A DNA stretch of 64,000 nucleotides from Cloacibacillus porcorum (GCF_001701045.1 NZ_CP016757.1:3188219-3252218); one strand, 5' to 3'. Positions 1-9,568 are shown, numbered from the stretch's first letter. Translations and numbers: made by a program. The notes: generated by a model not told the origin, from the letters alone.

Positions 1-1
1 C

Positions 2-3000
2 GCCGCGGGGCTCCAGTGGGAGACGGAGCTTCGTACCGTCGACCGCACCTTTACGCATAAGGACTGGAAATCCTTCTCTTTCAGAGAGGCCGACAAGAAA
101 TTTACCCCGGAATCGAGTTTTATCGCCTCCGGCAACCTCAGCGCCGAGGGTAAGGCAAAGGCCTCCCTAAAGGGCGGCGGCTGGAAGGCCCCCTCAATGC
201 TCGACCTCTCGGTACGCGCGGGCGTTATGGACGACGGAGGGCGCTGGACATACAAGACGGTCACGATCCCCTGGTATCCCTCGGCGGTGATGGCCGGCAT
301 CGAAGCACCGCGCGAGGCCGACCCCGGAAAACCGCTCTCCTTCCGCGCCGCGGCGGTCTCCGTTGACGGCAAAGCCGCCGGCGTCAAGGAGATGAAATAT
401 TCTCTCTTCCGCCGCGCGCGCCAGGCCGTGGTATTTGAGAGCAGCGGACGGATGACGAGGGAGATTCAGGAACAGCTGATACCCCGCGGCGAGGGGCTGA
501 TACGACTCTCCGGCGGCGTCGGTTCCGCACAGGCGGAACTTAAGGAGGCCGGAGAATATCTCCTGCGCGTCGAGACGGCGGACGGAAAATCGCGCGCCTC
601 GGCGGTGATCTACGCCTACGGCGCGGACGGAGGCGGGAGCTCCTCCTTCCCGGACATGGCGGAGGTCACAACAGATAAGCAGATATATAAAACGGGAGAG
701 ACGGTGAAGGTAAAGGTTAAAGCCCCCTTCGCGGGTTCGCTGCTGGTTGACGCGGAGACTACCGAGGTCGTCTGGAACGAGACGCGTGGAACGCGCGGCG
801 CCGAGACGGAGTTCTCCCTCAAAGTGACGGAAGATATGCGTCCCAACGCCTGGATAACGGCGCAGGTCGTGCGCCCCGCGCAAAAGGACGGTTCGCCCGC
901 GCGCGCCTTCGGCATCGCGCCGCTGATGACCGATAACGGCGCCAGCCGCCTCAAGGTGGAGATCGCCAAGGTTCCGAAGCTGGAGCCGGGCAAAAATAAA
1001 ATAACCCTCACGGTAAAAGACGGCTCCGGCAAGGGTACGGCCGCCGACGTCACGGTGATGCTCGTCGACGAGACCGTCCTTGGCCTGACGGGGTACACGA
1101 CGCCCGATCCCTGGAAATTTTTCACCGCCCGCAGGATGCCGGGAATGGAGACCTACGACCTTTACGGCGCGCTCATCACGCCGGAAAAATCATCCACGCC
1201 GCTTCTGACGGCCGGAGGCGGCGGTATGGAGGACGGCATGGCGATGAAGTCCAGCCTTAGCCCCGTGCAGGCGCGCCGCTTCAAGATGCTCTCTCTGGTG
1301 AAGATGGGCCGCTCCGACTCCGGCGGCAGATGCGAAGTTGAATTCGACATTCCTGAATTCTCCGGAAAGGCGCGTATAATGGCCGTCGCCGCCACCGCTT
1401 CGGCCTCCGGCGGCGCGGAAACGACGGCGCAGATAGGGCGCGACGTAACGGCGGAGATCTCGCTGCCGCGCTTCGCCGCCCCCGGCGATAAGTTTACGGC
1501 AAACGTACAGCTCTTCAACATGACGGAGCGGGAGCTTACCGTCAAATTCTCGGCAGAGGGCAAAAAGTCCTCAGCCGAACTGGCGATGCAAAACGGCGCT
1601 AATGAAAGCCATACGGTAACCATAAAGGGAGGCGGCTCCGTGACCCTGCCTCTCCGCTACGAGGCGAAGGGCATCGGCACCGCCCTAATGACCTACAGGA
1701 CGGAATGGCAGGGCGGCGTGATCGAAGACACCGTCGAGCTCCCCGTGCGTCCCGCCGCGCCGCGCATCACGGAGAGCGGCTCGGCGGTGATCGAGCCGGG
1801 GAAGACGCTATCCTTCAGCCTCTCAGGAGATGGTAAAGGGAGGAATTTCGCGCAGGCCCTTGTAATGCTCTCGGCGATGCCGCAAATTTCGCTCTCGGCC
1901 CTCGCGGACTTCCTCGTCACCTATCCCTACGGCTGCTTTGAGCAGACCGTCTCCGCCGCCTGGCCGCTGCTCGTGCAGCCGGAGCTCGTCAAATATACCG
2001 ACCCGGACCTCGCGGACAGAGGCGCTCTGGCGCGCCGCATAGATAAAATCGAAAGTATGCAGAGCTACGACGGCGGCTTCCCGCGCTGGAGCGGCGAGTC
2101 CTGGTCGCAGCCATGGGAAAGCCTCTACGGCGCCCACTTCCTGCTTGAGGCGAAGCGCCTGGGCAATAAAGTCTCGCCCGACGCCCTTAAAGCCGCCGTC
2201 GACTACGCGCGCGCGCTGCTGCCGGTCATGCCGGACGGCGACGGCGACGCGGCCTGGCGCGAGACTCTGACGCGCAGGGCCTACGCCGCCTTCGTCCTCA
2301 CCCTCGCCGGCGAACCACCGCTTGGCTGGATGGAGAGCCTGCGCGACAAGACAGGCGAGATGGAACCCTCTGGACGGCTTCTGCTCGCCTGCGCCTACGC
2401 CGCGGCGGGAGATAAGAAAGAGGCGGAAAAGATAACCGGACACAGAGGCGCGCCGCTGAAGGAAATACCGGGCAAAAACATAAACTACGATTCTAACCTC
2501 CGCGACGACGCGCTGTCGCTGCTCGCCGCGACATATATAGACCCGGCGGGAGCGGGGGCGGCGGCCTCCGCCGCCGGATTGATGAAGGAGCTTAAAGAGC
2601 GCGGCCGCTGCAGCACACAGGAGGGCGGCTTCTCAATGCTCGCCCTCGGACGCTGGTTCTCCGCGCAGCCGCGCGGCGGGGCGATCTCGGGGAAACTGAT
2701 AAAGGAGCCCGGCGCGAAGACCGTCGGCACGGTGAGTGAAAACAACAGAAGCGTCACCGCCGGCGGCCCCGGAGGCTACAAAGCGGTAAACAGCGGCCAG
2801 GCGCGCCTCTACTCGGCGTGGAACCTCTCCTACATCCCCTCCGGCGCGGTGCCGCCGCGTGACGACGGCATCGAGATACGCCAGCGTATCGCCGACAGGC
2901 AGGGAAAGATAATCTCCGGAAGGGCCGCGCGCGGCCAGGCCTTGACCGCCGCCGTAACGGTGACGCCGAAGGCCGGCAGCCTGCGGGGAGTCGTCGCCGT

Positions 3001-3313
3001 CATGCCGCTGCCCGCCGGCTTTGAGATCGAAAACCCGCGCCTCACGGGAACCAGCGAAGAAAACGCAGAGGGAGTACGCGCCGAGATACGCGACGACCGG
3101 CTCATACTCTTCATCGAGGAGCTGCGCAAACCGCTCAAATGGCACTACTCGCTGCGCGCCGTGACGGAGGGCACCTTCGCCTCGCCGCAGGTATACGCAG
3201 AATGTATGTACGACCCCGGAATCTCAAGCATCAGCGGCGGCGGGACGATCACCGTCGGCGCCGCCGCTGATTCGCGGCAGGGGACGGCAAAGGCGGTAAA
3301 TGCCGCTAAATAG
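2..3313 (+). CDS. Bacterial alpha-2-macroglobulin family protein (5'-truncated)
   Basis: Large periplasmic or lipid-anchored protease trap, related to E. coli YfhM. The reading frame is open to the left edge, so the N-terminus with its signal and first MG domains lies outside the window; 1103 residues are visible. A Met at 197 is internal, not a credible start. The thioester motif GCFEQ is intact, with its Cys codon at 1934-1936; bacterial homologues usually read GCLEQ. Downstream comes the alpha-helical thioester domain (SMQSYDGGFPRW region) and a C-terminal MG/receptor-like part rich in Gly. The TAG stop overlaps the start of pbpC by 14 bases. A2M-pbpC is a known conserved pair, thought to trap proteases that enter through a damaged wall while PbpC repairs it. 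Family assignment is strong; protease specificity cannot be read. Confidence 0.93.
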   Translation, partial: AAGLQWETELRTVDRTFTHKDWKSFSFREADKKFTPESSFIASGNLSAEGKAKASLKGGGWKAPSMLDLSVRAGVMDDGGRWTYKTVTIPWYPSAVMAGIEAPREADPGKPLSFRAAAVSVDGKAAGVKEMKYSLFRRARQAVVFESSGRMTREIQEQLIPRGEGLIRLSGGVGSAQAELKEAGEYLLRVETADGKSRASAVIYAYGADGGGSSSFPDMAEVTTDKQIYKTGETVKVKVKAPFAGSLLVDAETTEVVWNETRGTRGAETEFSLKVTEDMRPNAWITAQVVRPAQKDGSPARAFGIAPLMTDNGASRLKVEIAKVPKLEPGKNKITLTVKDGSGKGTAADVTVMLVDETVLGLTGYTTPDPWKFFTARRMPGMETYDLYGALITPEKSSTPLLTAGGGGMEDGMAMKSSLSPVQARRFKMLSLVKMGRSDSGGRCEVEFDIPEFSGKARIMAVAATASASGGAETTAQIGRDVTAEISLPRFAAPGDKFTANVQLFNMTERELTVKFSAEGKKSSAELAMQNGANESHTVTIKGGGSVTLPLRYEAKGIGTALMTYRTEWQGGVIEDTVELPVRPAAPRITESGSAVIEPGKTLSFSLSGDGKGRNFAQALVMLSAMPQISLSALADFLVTYPYGCFEQTVSAAWPLLVQPELVKYTDPDLADRGALARRIDKIESMQSYDGGFPRWSGESWSQPWESLYGAHFLLEAKRLGNKVSPDALKAAVDYARALLPVMPDGDGDAAWRETLTRRAYAAFVLTLAGEPPLGWMESLRDKTGEMEPSGRLLLACAYAAAGDKKEAEKITGHRGAPLKEIPGKNINYDSNLRDDALSLLAATYIDPAGAGAAASAAGLMKELKERGRCSTQEGGFSMLALGRWFSAQPRGGAISGKLIKEPGAKTVGTVSENNRSVTAGGPGGYKAVNSGQARLYSAWNLSYIPSGAVPPRDDGIEIRQRIADRQGKIISGRAARGQALTAAVTVTPKAGSLRGVVAVMPLPAGFEIENPRLTGTSEENAEGVRAEIRDDRLILFIEELRKPLKWHYSLRAVTEGTFASPQVYAECMYDPGISSISGGGTITVGAAADSRQGTAKAVNAAK

Positions 3314-5612
3314 AAATTTTCCCGCCGCCGTGAGCGATGCGCTTGCGGCGGCACGGAGACGCTTCAGCGAAAGGGGGCTGCCGCATAGGGCGGCCCTCGT
3401 CGTCCTGGTGTTCCTGCTTCTCGCAAAGGCGGCGCTCGTCGTCACCTTCCCGCTCGGCGCGATACTGAACCGCCCGGCCTCGCTCGTCGTGACGGACAGG
3501 GAGGGACGCCCCCTGCGCGGCACTCTTTCCGCGGCGGGGGAATGGCGGCTGCCGGTCCCCCTGGCGGACATGGGGCGCTGGATGCCGGCGGCGGCCGTAG
3601 CACTGGAAGACCGCCGTTTCTACCTTCACGGCGGCATCGACACCATCGCGATCGCGCGCGCCGCGTGGCAGAATTTCACCGGCGGACGCGTCGTCTCGGG
3701 CGCCTCCACGATAACGAGCCAGGTCGTGCGCCTCGCCGTAGACCGCCCGCGCACCCCCTGGGCAAAGGCCGTTGAATTCTCCCAGGGAGCGGCGCTGGAA
3801 TTTTTCATGGACAAAGACGAAATACTTGAGAGCTACCTCAACAGCGTGCCCTTCGGCGGCAATACGCGCGGGGTGGAGGCCGCCGCGCGCTCGTGGTTCG
3901 GGAAACCAGCGAAAGAGCTCTCGCTCGCCGAGGCGGCGCTGCTCGCGGGGCTTCTGCGAGGCCCCGCCTACTACCGCCCCGACCGCCATCCCGAACGGGC
4001 GCTCGCGCTGCGAAACCGGCTCATCGACACCCTCGAAAGCCGCGGCGTCGCCACGCCGCAGGAGGCGCGGCGCGCAAAGGCCGAACCGCTGCCCGCGGGA
4101 CGCCGGGCGATATCTTCCGCCCGCATACAGGCGGCGGAGGCCGCCGCGCGTTACGGAGGCGCGGCGGAGGCCCGCGACGGCTACGGACGTTTCCGCTCCA
4201 CACTTGACAGCGCCATGCAGCGGCTGCTCACCGGCGAGCTGACGGCGGCGCTGGGCAATATGGAGCCGGGAGTGACCGCGGCGGCGGTACTTGTGGAGAA
4301 TGAAACCGGAAAGGTACGCGGCTACGTCGGCAACGCGCGCGAGGGCACCGGCAGCGGCGCCTCCTGGGTGGACTGCACCCTCTCGCCGCGCTCGCCCGGC
4401 TCCACGCTGAAACCGTTCGTCTACGCGCTCGCCTTTGAATCGGGGCGCGCAATACCGGCGACAATGCTAGCCGACACGCCGCAGCAGCCTTCGGGCGGCG
4501 GGACGCGCAACTTCGACCGCCTATTCCGCGGTCCCGTGTCGGCGCGGACGGCGCTTGCCGATTCCCTCAACGTCCCCGCCGTGCGCATCCTCCGTGCCGC
4601 CGGCGCGGAAAACGTCCTCGGCCTCTTCCGCCGCCTCGGCTTCTCACAGCTGACGCGCGAGGCGGAATGGTACGGCGACAGCCTCGCGCTCGGAGGCTGC
4701 GAGGTATCGCCGCTCGAACTGGCGCGCGCCTACCACACACTCGCCGCGGGCGGCCTCGACAGCCCCCTCGTCTGGAACGAAAGAGCCGGTCTTTCAGCGG
4801 GAACCAGGGTCATCTCCGCGGAGGCCGCCGCGCTTACGCTCGACATCCTCAAAGATACGCGGCGCAATCTGCCGCTCTACGGTGAGGCGGGAGCGGACGG
4901 CAAAACCGTCGCCTTCAAGACCGGCACCTCGTACGGCCTGCGCGACGCCTGGACCGCCGCCGTCACAAGAAAATGGACCCTCGTCGTCTGGTTCGGCGAT
5001 CCCAGCGGCAGACCGCACCGCGGCCTCGTCGGACTCAAAACCGCCGCCCCCTCCGCCGTGAGGATAATGCTGAAGCTCACGAAAAAGGGCGATCCCTGGT
5101 TCACGCTGCCGCCCTCCGTCGTGAGAAAGGAGCTCTGCGCGCTCTCCGGCGCGCCGAGAAACCAGTGGTGCCCCCAGAGCCGCCGCGACCTCTTCATCGA
5201 GGGCGTATCGGACGCCGCGCCCTGCTCCCTTCACACGATGAAAGAGGGGGAAATTTCGATAAAATGGCCGCCTGAACTGGAGGGCTTCTTCACCGGACGC
5301 GGTAACAGGGAGGCTGAACAGCCCCTGACCATCACCTCGCCAAAGGACGGCGCGGTCTACGCGGTCGGCGCGGAGAATAATAAACTCATCCTCTCCTCTA
5401 AAGGCGGCAGAGGCCCCGTCTACTGGTTTGTCGACGGCGAGCTGGCCGGCGACAGCGGCGAGGGAGCACCTCTCGCGTGGAAGATGCGCGAGGGCGTCCA
5501 TAAAATCGCCGCCGCGGACGAATACGGCGCGGCGGATGAGATAGAGATCACAGTAAGAAATCAAGCCGAAGACGGGACGGAAGAACTGCCTCTGCTTGAG
5601 GAAAGCCGCTGA
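3300..5612 (+). CDS. pbpC: Penicillin-binding protein 1C, bifunctional class A PBP
   Basis: Membrane-anchored peptidoglycan glycosyltransferase/transpeptidase of 770 residues, the same length as E. coli PbpC. Order: short cytoplasmic N-terminus, one membrane segment at about residues 30-50, GT51 glycosyltransferase with the EDRRFYLHGG motif at about 103, then a transpeptidase with SxxK (Ser368, Lys371), SLN and KTGTS, all three active-site motifs present. A beta-rich C-terminal domain of the PBP1C type follows from about residue 640. The ATG lies inside the last codons of the preceding A2M gene, so the two are probably translated together. Assignment is very secure from motifs, length and partner. 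In E. coli the transpeptidase activity of PBP1C is weak; whether that holds here cannot be told. Confidence 0.95.
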   Translation: MPLNRNFPAAVSDALAAARRRFSERGLPHRAALVVLVFLLLAKAALVVTFPLGAILNRPASLVVTDREGRPLRGTLSAAGEWRLPVPLADMGRWMPAAAVALEDRRFYLHGGIDTIAIARAAWQNFTGGRVVSGASTITSQVVRLAVDRPRTPWAKAVEFSQGAALEFFMDKDEILESYLNSVPFGGNTRGVEAAARSWFGKPAKELSLAEAALLAGLLRGPAYYRPDRHPERALALRNRLIDTLESRGVATPQEARRAKAEPLPAGRRAISSARIQAAEAAARYGGAAEARDGYGRFRSTLDSAMQRLLTGELTAALGNMEPGVTAAAVLVENETGKVRGYVGNAREGTGSGASWVDCTLSPRSPGSTLKPFVYALAFESGRAIPATMLADTPQQPSGGGTRNFDRLFRGPVSARTALADSLNVPAVRILRAAGAENVLGLFRRLGFSQLTREAEWYGDSLALGGCEVSPLELARAYHTLAAGGLDSPLVWNERAGLSAGTRVISAEAAALTLDILKDTRRNLPLYGEAGADGKTVAFKTGTSYGLRDAWTAAVTRKWTLVVWFGDPSGRPHRGLVGLKTAAPSAVRIMLKLTKKGDPWFTLPPSVVRKELCALSGAPRNQWCPQSRRDLFIEGVSDAAPCSLHTMKEGEISIKWPPELEGFFTGRGNREAEQPLTITSPKDGAVYAVGAENNKLILSSKGGRGPVYWFVDGELAGDSGEGAPLAWKMREGVHKIAAADEYGAADEIEITVRNQAEDGTEELPLLEESR

Positions 5613-5664
5613 CCTCTCTAAAAATGGCGTTTGCGGCGGCAGAGAGGCTTTATGCCGCCGCCGC

Positions 5665-5694
5665 TTGAGAAAAACAGCGCGCCGATAGTATAAT
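5665..5694 (+). promoter_or_regulatory. Sigma-70-like promoter for the CGGC-domain gene
   Basis: TTGAGA at 5665-5670 and TATAAT at 5689-5694 with an 18-base spacer, about 50 bases upstream of the CGGC gene. A GC-rich stem (5633-5641 with 5653-5661) between pbpC and this promoter may end pbpC transcription but lacks a T run. Confidence 0.6.
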
Positions 5695-5745
5695 CACAGG
5701 CGTATGGACGGTAAAATCCAATATTTTACAACGGAGGGGATCTAT

Positions 5746-6192
5746 ATGGGCATCAAATTCGTCATCATCATCCAGTGTGACATCGCAAGGCTGAGATGCA
5801 GTGGCTTCGCCTGCACAAAGTGCTTCTACGACCGGGAGGGCTTCTTCAAAGACTGCGGCTACCAGCACGGAACGCGCTACATCGCCTTCACCTGCGGCGG
5901 ATGCTGCGGCGGCAGTATCGCCTCGAAACTTGAGCACTTCTCAAACAAACTTGCGCGCCAGACCGACGTCAAAAAGGACGAGGTCGCCGTACACCTCTCC
6001 TCCTGCATGGTCACCGACAACTACCACCACGACCGCTGCCCGAACCTTGAATATATCAAAGGGATAGTCCGCAAAAAGGGCTACAACAACATCGTCGACG
6101 GCACCTTCCGCAGCACAAACGCAACCGAAAAGCGCGAGGCGGGGATCTACAAAAACCACGAACTGGAAACATTCTGCGGCGCGGAAGACTAA
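5746..6192 (+). CDS. CGGC domain-containing protein, putative metal-binding
   Basis: A 148-residue cytosolic protein of the CGGC family (named for its conserved Cys-Gly-Gly-Cys motif), thought to bind metal; no reaction is established. Cys clusters seen are CSGFACTKC near residue 20 and TCGGCCGG near residue 50, plus single Cys in SSCM and RCPN. The start was set at the ATG at 5746 because GGAGGGG sits about 7 bases before it and MGIKFVIIIQC is the expected strand opening; an in-frame ATG at 5704 has no ribosome site. It has its own promoter and is followed by a stem-loop, so it looks monocistronic. The neighbouring Mg2+ transporters may be coincidental. Confidence 0.85.
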   Translation: MGIKFVIIIQCDIARLRCSGFACTKCFYDREGFFKDCGYQHGTRYIAFTCGGCCGGSIASKLEHFSNKLARQTDVKKDEVAVHLSSCMVTDNYHHDRCPNLEYIKGIVRKKGYNNIVDGTFRSTNATEKREAGIYKNHELETFCGAED

Positions 6193-6205
6193 AGAACGGC
6201 ATCAC

Positions 6206-6236
6206 GCGGCCGTTCCCTTTACGCAGGAATGGCCGC
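6206..6236 (+). terminator. Stem-loop after the CGGC gene
   Basis: GCGGCCGTTCC (6206-6216) pairs with GGAATGGCCGC (6226-6236) with one G-T pair and a 9-base loop. No T run follows, so termination efficiency is doubtful. Confidence 0.45.
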
Positions 6237-6329
6237 CTTCGCCGGAACGGGCGGGGACAAAAAGCTTTCGGGAGAGAGACTTCATAGTAAAATATATGTA
6301 AATTATCACTTTTGCTGCACACCAAACGT

Positions 6330-6357
6330 TTGACAATTCCTAGAAAACCTGTAGAAT
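6330..6357 (+). promoter_or_regulatory. Strong sigma-70-like promoter upstream of the first mgtA leader
   Basis: Perfect TTGACA at 6330-6335 and TAGAAT at 6352-6357, 16-base spacer. The predicted start near 6364 would give a transcript with about 520 bases of leader before the first mgtA, carrying a 40-codon short ORF and a foldable region. No other comparably good promoter was seen between here and 6887. Confidence 0.65.
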
Positions 6358-6364
6358 GTCCACA

Positions 6365-6385
6365 TATGGAAGGATAACTTCCATA
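6365..6385 (+). promoter_or_regulatory. Inverted repeat at the predicted transcription start
   Basis: TATGGAAG (6365-6372), 5-base spacer, CTTCCATA (6378-6385): a perfect 8-bp dyad exactly at the predicted +1 of the promoter at 6330-6357. It could be a repressor operator or a 5'-end protective hairpin; the cognate protein is unknown. The winged-helix regulator at 9569 is one candidate by proximity only. Confidence 0.5.
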
Positions 6386-6409
6386 AATATTTTTTTAGGA
6401 GGTGGACGG

Positions 6410-6532
6410 ATGAGCAATAAACTCGTGTATATCGGCGGCGTAGCCTACTGGATGTCGCCCGAAGGAAGCTTCACGGCGGCCGAGATGAAAGACGGCGTTC
6501 CCGTAGAGCATATCGTATTCAAGACCAGATAG
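6410..6532 (+). CDS. Short ORF in the leader of the first mgtA (40 aa)
   Basis: Forty codons, ATG to TAG, with a near-perfect ribosome site AGGAGGTGG ending about 4 bases before the ATG, so translation is likely. The peptide opens MSNKLVYIGGVAYWMSPEGS and has no membrane segment or recognisable domain. It lies between a strong promoter and the first mgtA 354 bases downstream, with only foldable non-coding sequence between. It may be a free-standing small protein or a regulatory leader ORF. It does not carry the acidic/proline N-terminus of MgtL-type leaders, unlike its counterpart at 10301. Confidence 0.6.
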   Translation: MSNKLVYIGGVAYWMSPEGSFTAAEMKDGVPVEHIVFKTR

Positions 6533-6886
6533 TCAGTTCAATCAAAGCACCACGGTAACAAAAATGTTTCACATATACGCCTGAGGGCGTTTTGGGCAAG
6601 CACAGGTTCAGGGTTTTCACACAGATATAAAACCGCTGAACCGGTGCCGTGGGCCGAAACCATCCAAACATTCAATCAAAGATCACAAATAAAAAATAAA
6701 ACTGCGGCGTACGGGCTGCGGACTTGCCGTCTGCTCTCTCACGCGGGGTTCCCTGCGCGCCGCGCGGCGGTAACGATTCCGGCGTACCCTTTATTTATTC
6801 TTTTAATATACGGTTGAACTATAAATTATTACTGGTTATTATTGACCGGTCGGGTCACGGCTATTTTATAAAAAGGAGGGACCCAT
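6533..6886 (+). other. Foldable non-coding leader before the first mgtA
   Basis: This stretch has no convincing gene. It holds a possible multi-branched RNA at 6550-6652: closing stem CCACGG (6550-6555) with CCGTGG (6647-6652), a small hairpin ACGCC/GGCGT (6577-6590), and a long hairpin made of GGTTCAG/CTGAACC (6605-6611, 6636-6642) continued by GGTTTT/AAAACC (6612-6617, 6629-6634). The M-box consensus was looked for and not seen. From about 6780 the sequence turns AT-rich up to the ribosome site GGAGGG at 6875-6880. Function as a riboswitch or attenuator is inference from position. Confidence 0.45.
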
Positions 6887-9550
6887 TTGCCAAAGAGAAT
6901 GTTTTCCGACTCCCGCATGAAAAGATATGCCGGCTGCGGCGCGGAAGAGGTTTTCCGCGCCATACCGACGACGCCAGCGGGACTGCCGCAGGAGCGGGTG
7001 GAGGCGATGCGCGCGAAGTACGGCGAAAACAGGCTCTCCAGCAGAAAAGACGATACCTTTCCGCACCGGCTGCGGCGGGCCTTCGTCGATCCCTTCACGA
7101 TGATCCTCTTCACGCTGGCGGTGATCTCTCTCATTACCGATGTGCTGCTGGCCTCTAATTTTACAAGAAATATCACGACGTCTCTGATAATCTGCGTCAT
7201 GATCCTCGTCAGCGGCGCCATTCGCCTCGTTCAGGAGACGAGGGCCAAGAGGGCCTCCGACCGTCTGGACCGCCTCATCCACACAAACGTCACCGTCAAA
7301 CGCGGCGGGGTCCTCGTGGATATCCCCGCGGAGAGGCTGGTGGTGGGAGACCTGGTGATGCTCTCCGCGGGCGGGCGGATACCGGCCGATCTGCGGCTGG
7401 TAAAGACGACGAACCTCTTTGTCTCGCAGGCCGCCATCACCGGAGAGAGCGCGATCCTCGAAAAGGAGAGCGCCCCCTGCCCCGACGCCGGGCGGACGCC
7501 CTTCACAAGATTGAAGAACCTCGCCTTCATGGCCTCCTCCGTGATCAGCGGCAGGGGCGAGGGCGTCGTTCTCGCGGTGGGACGGGATACGCTCTACGGA
7601 AATTTCGTCAGACCGGATTCCAAAAATTCCGACGCCTTTCAAAGGGGCGAAAATTCCGTCGCCTGGGTGCTGATACGCTTCATGGCCGTTCTGGTCCCCG
7701 CCGTATTTCTGGTCTCCGGCGTCGCGCGCGGCAGCTGGCTGGAATCCTTCGCCTTCGCCCTCTCCGTCGCCGTCGGGCTGACGCCGGAGATGCTGCCGCT
7801 GGTGATCAACGCCTGCCTCGCGAGGGGCAGCCTCTCCATGTCGCGGAAGCGGGCCATCGTTAAAAACATCGACGCCATGCAGGTCCTGGGAAGCATGGAC
7901 GTCCTCTGCATCGACAAGACCGGTACTCTGACACAGGAAAGCATCCTGCTGGAATACTATCTGGATATCCTCGGCGGCGAAAGCCCCGAAGCATTGGAGC
8001 TAGCCTATCTGAACAGTTTTCATCATTCCGGCCTCTCCAATCCCATCGACAGCGCGATACTGGCCTGCAGGACGATGCCCGACAGGGGCGGCCGCCTTGC
8101 GGAGCTGGCCGGGCTCTGCCGTAAAACTGACGAAATACCGTTTGACTACGAACGCAAATTCGCCAGTACGCTGGTCAGGACGCCGGAGAAGAGCCACCTG
8201 CTGATAGTAAAGGGCGACATCCAGCGGGTCTTTTCACGCTGCCGCTTCGTCGAATACCGCGGTGAGGCCATCCCCATAGGGGAAAACGGGGAGGGCAGCG
8301 TCTCCGCCATTGTGGACGAGATGCTGGAAGAGGGCATGAAGGTGATCGCCGTGGCGAAAAAGGAGCTCGGCGCTCAGGAGAGGCTCTCTCCCGCCGATGA
8401 AAATGATATGACCCTCGTGGGCTACCTCGCCTTTTTCGACGCGCCGAAGCGCTCCGCGGCGCAGTCCGTAGAGGATCTCAAACGGCTGCGCGTGACCCCG
8501 AAGGTCATGACCGGCGATAATTCGCAGACCGCCCTCTCCATCTGCCGCCGCGTGGGGCTGCCCGCCGCGGCGATGCTGACGGGCGCGCAGATCGGCGGCC
8601 TCTCGGATGAAGAGCTGCGCGCGGCGGTGAAAGAGACGGATATCTTCGCCGAGCTGACGCCGGGACAAAAGGTGCGTCTGCTCTCGGCGCTGCGGGAGAA
8701 CGGCCGGACGGCCGGCTTCTTAGGCGACGGCATGAACGATATCCCCGCCCTCAACGAGGCCGACGTGGGGATATCGGTGGACACCGCCGTAGACGCGGCT
8801 AAGGAGGCCGCCGACGTGATCCTGCTCGAAAAAGAGCTAAACATTCTCGGACAGGGCATCATGGAGGGACGCCGGACCTTCGTCAACATGCTCAAGTACA
8901 TCAAGATCACGGCGAGTTCCAACTTCGGCAACATCCTCTCCGTCGTCTGCGCCAGCGTGGCTCTGCCCTTCTTCCCGATGACGGCGATCCAGCTGCTGCT
9001 TTTGAACCTGCTTTACGATACGCTCTGCATCGTACTGCCGTGGGACAGCGTCGACGCCGAGGATACGGAGACACCCCGCGAGTGGTCGGGGAAGACGCTG
9101 AGCGGCTTCATGCTCTCCTTCGGGCCGATCAGTTCGATCTTCGACATCATGACATTCCTCTTCCTCTACTTCGTCCTCTGTCCGCGGCTGTGCGGCGGGC
9201 TGCTCTACACCCAGCTCGCGGACCCGGCGCTGAGGCTGCGTTACGCGGCGCTATTCCAGACGGGGTGGTTCCTGGAGTCCATGTGGACGCAGGTGCTGAT
9301 CCTTCACATGCTGCGCACGAAAAAGATCCCCTTCCTGCAAAGCCGGGCATCGGCCCCGGTCCTGCTGATAACGCTGCTGGGGATCGTCGTCTTCACCGGC
9401 CTGACGCTGACGCCGCTCGCGCATCCGCTTGGTCTGACGCGGCTGCCGCTCGAATATTTCGGCTTTCTGCTGCCGGTCGTCCTTCTTTATATGCTGCTGG
9501 TCAGTTTTGTAAAACGGCTGTACATCAGGCAGCACGGGGAATTAATCTAG
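6887..9550 (+). CDS. mgtA: Mg2+-importing P-type ATPase, MgtA/MgtB type, copy 1
   Basis: Inner-membrane P3B-type ATPase of 887 residues that drives Mg2+ into the cell. Visible motifs: actuator TGESAILEKE, phosphorylation site DKTGT with Asp343, hinge GDGMNDIPAL, and a C-terminal block of hydrophobic helices ending near RQHGELI, typical of MgtA. The start is TTG at 6887, chosen because GGAGGG ends six bases before it. It is followed after 18 bases by a winged-helix regulator, and a second mgtA lies 1.1 kb downstream. Long leader with a short ORF suggests control by Mg2+ availability. Family assignment is secure; substrate Mg2+ rather than Ni2+/Co2+ is the family default. Confidence 0.93.
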   Translation: MPKRMFSDSRMKRYAGCGAEEVFRAIPTTPAGLPQERVEAMRAKYGENRLSSRKDDTFPHRLRRAFVDPFTMILFTLAVISLITDVLLASNFTRNITTSLIICVMILVSGAIRLVQETRAKRASDRLDRLIHTNVTVKRGGVLVDIPAERLVVGDLVMLSAGGRIPADLRLVKTTNLFVSQAAITGESAILEKESAPCPDAGRTPFTRLKNLAFMASSVISGRGEGVVLAVGRDTLYGNFVRPDSKNSDAFQRGENSVAWVLIRFMAVLVPAVFLVSGVARGSWLESFAFALSVAVGLTPEMLPLVINACLARGSLSMSRKRAIVKNIDAMQVLGSMDVLCIDKTGTLTQESILLEYYLDILGGESPEALELAYLNSFHHSGLSNPIDSAILACRTMPDRGGRLAELAGLCRKTDEIPFDYERKFASTLVRTPEKSHLLIVKGDIQRVFSRCRFVEYRGEAIPIGENGEGSVSAIVDEMLEEGMKVIAVAKKELGAQERLSPADENDMTLVGYLAFFDAPKRSAAQSVEDLKRLRVTPKVMTGDNSQTALSICRRVGLPAAAMLTGAQIGGLSDEELRAAVKETDIFAELTPGQKVRLLSALRENGRTAGFLGDGMNDIPALNEADVGISVDTAVDAAKEAADVILLEKELNILGQGIMEGRRTFVNMLKYIKITASSNFGNILSVVCASVALPFFPMTAIQLLLLNLLYDTLCIVLPWDSVDAEDTETPREWSGKTLSGFMLSFGPISSIFDIMTFLFLYFVLCPRLCGGLLYTQLADPALRLRYAALFQTGWFLESMWTQVLILHMLRTKKIPFLQSRASAPVLLITLLGIVVFTGLTLTPLAHPLGLTRLPLEYFGFLLPVVLLYMLLVSFVKRLYIRQHGELI

Positions 9551-9568
9551 GAGGAGGGAATCCATACT

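Noticed and set aside
194-883. Long frames opposite the alpha-2-macroglobulin and pbpC genes
   Set aside because: Shadows produced by high GC at third positions; no ribosome sites or domains.
6533-6886. M-box (ykoK) Mg2+ riboswitch
   Set aside because: The conserved M-box elements (GUUAGGUGAGGCUCC and GACGCCAAUGGGUCAAC) were looked for and are not present.
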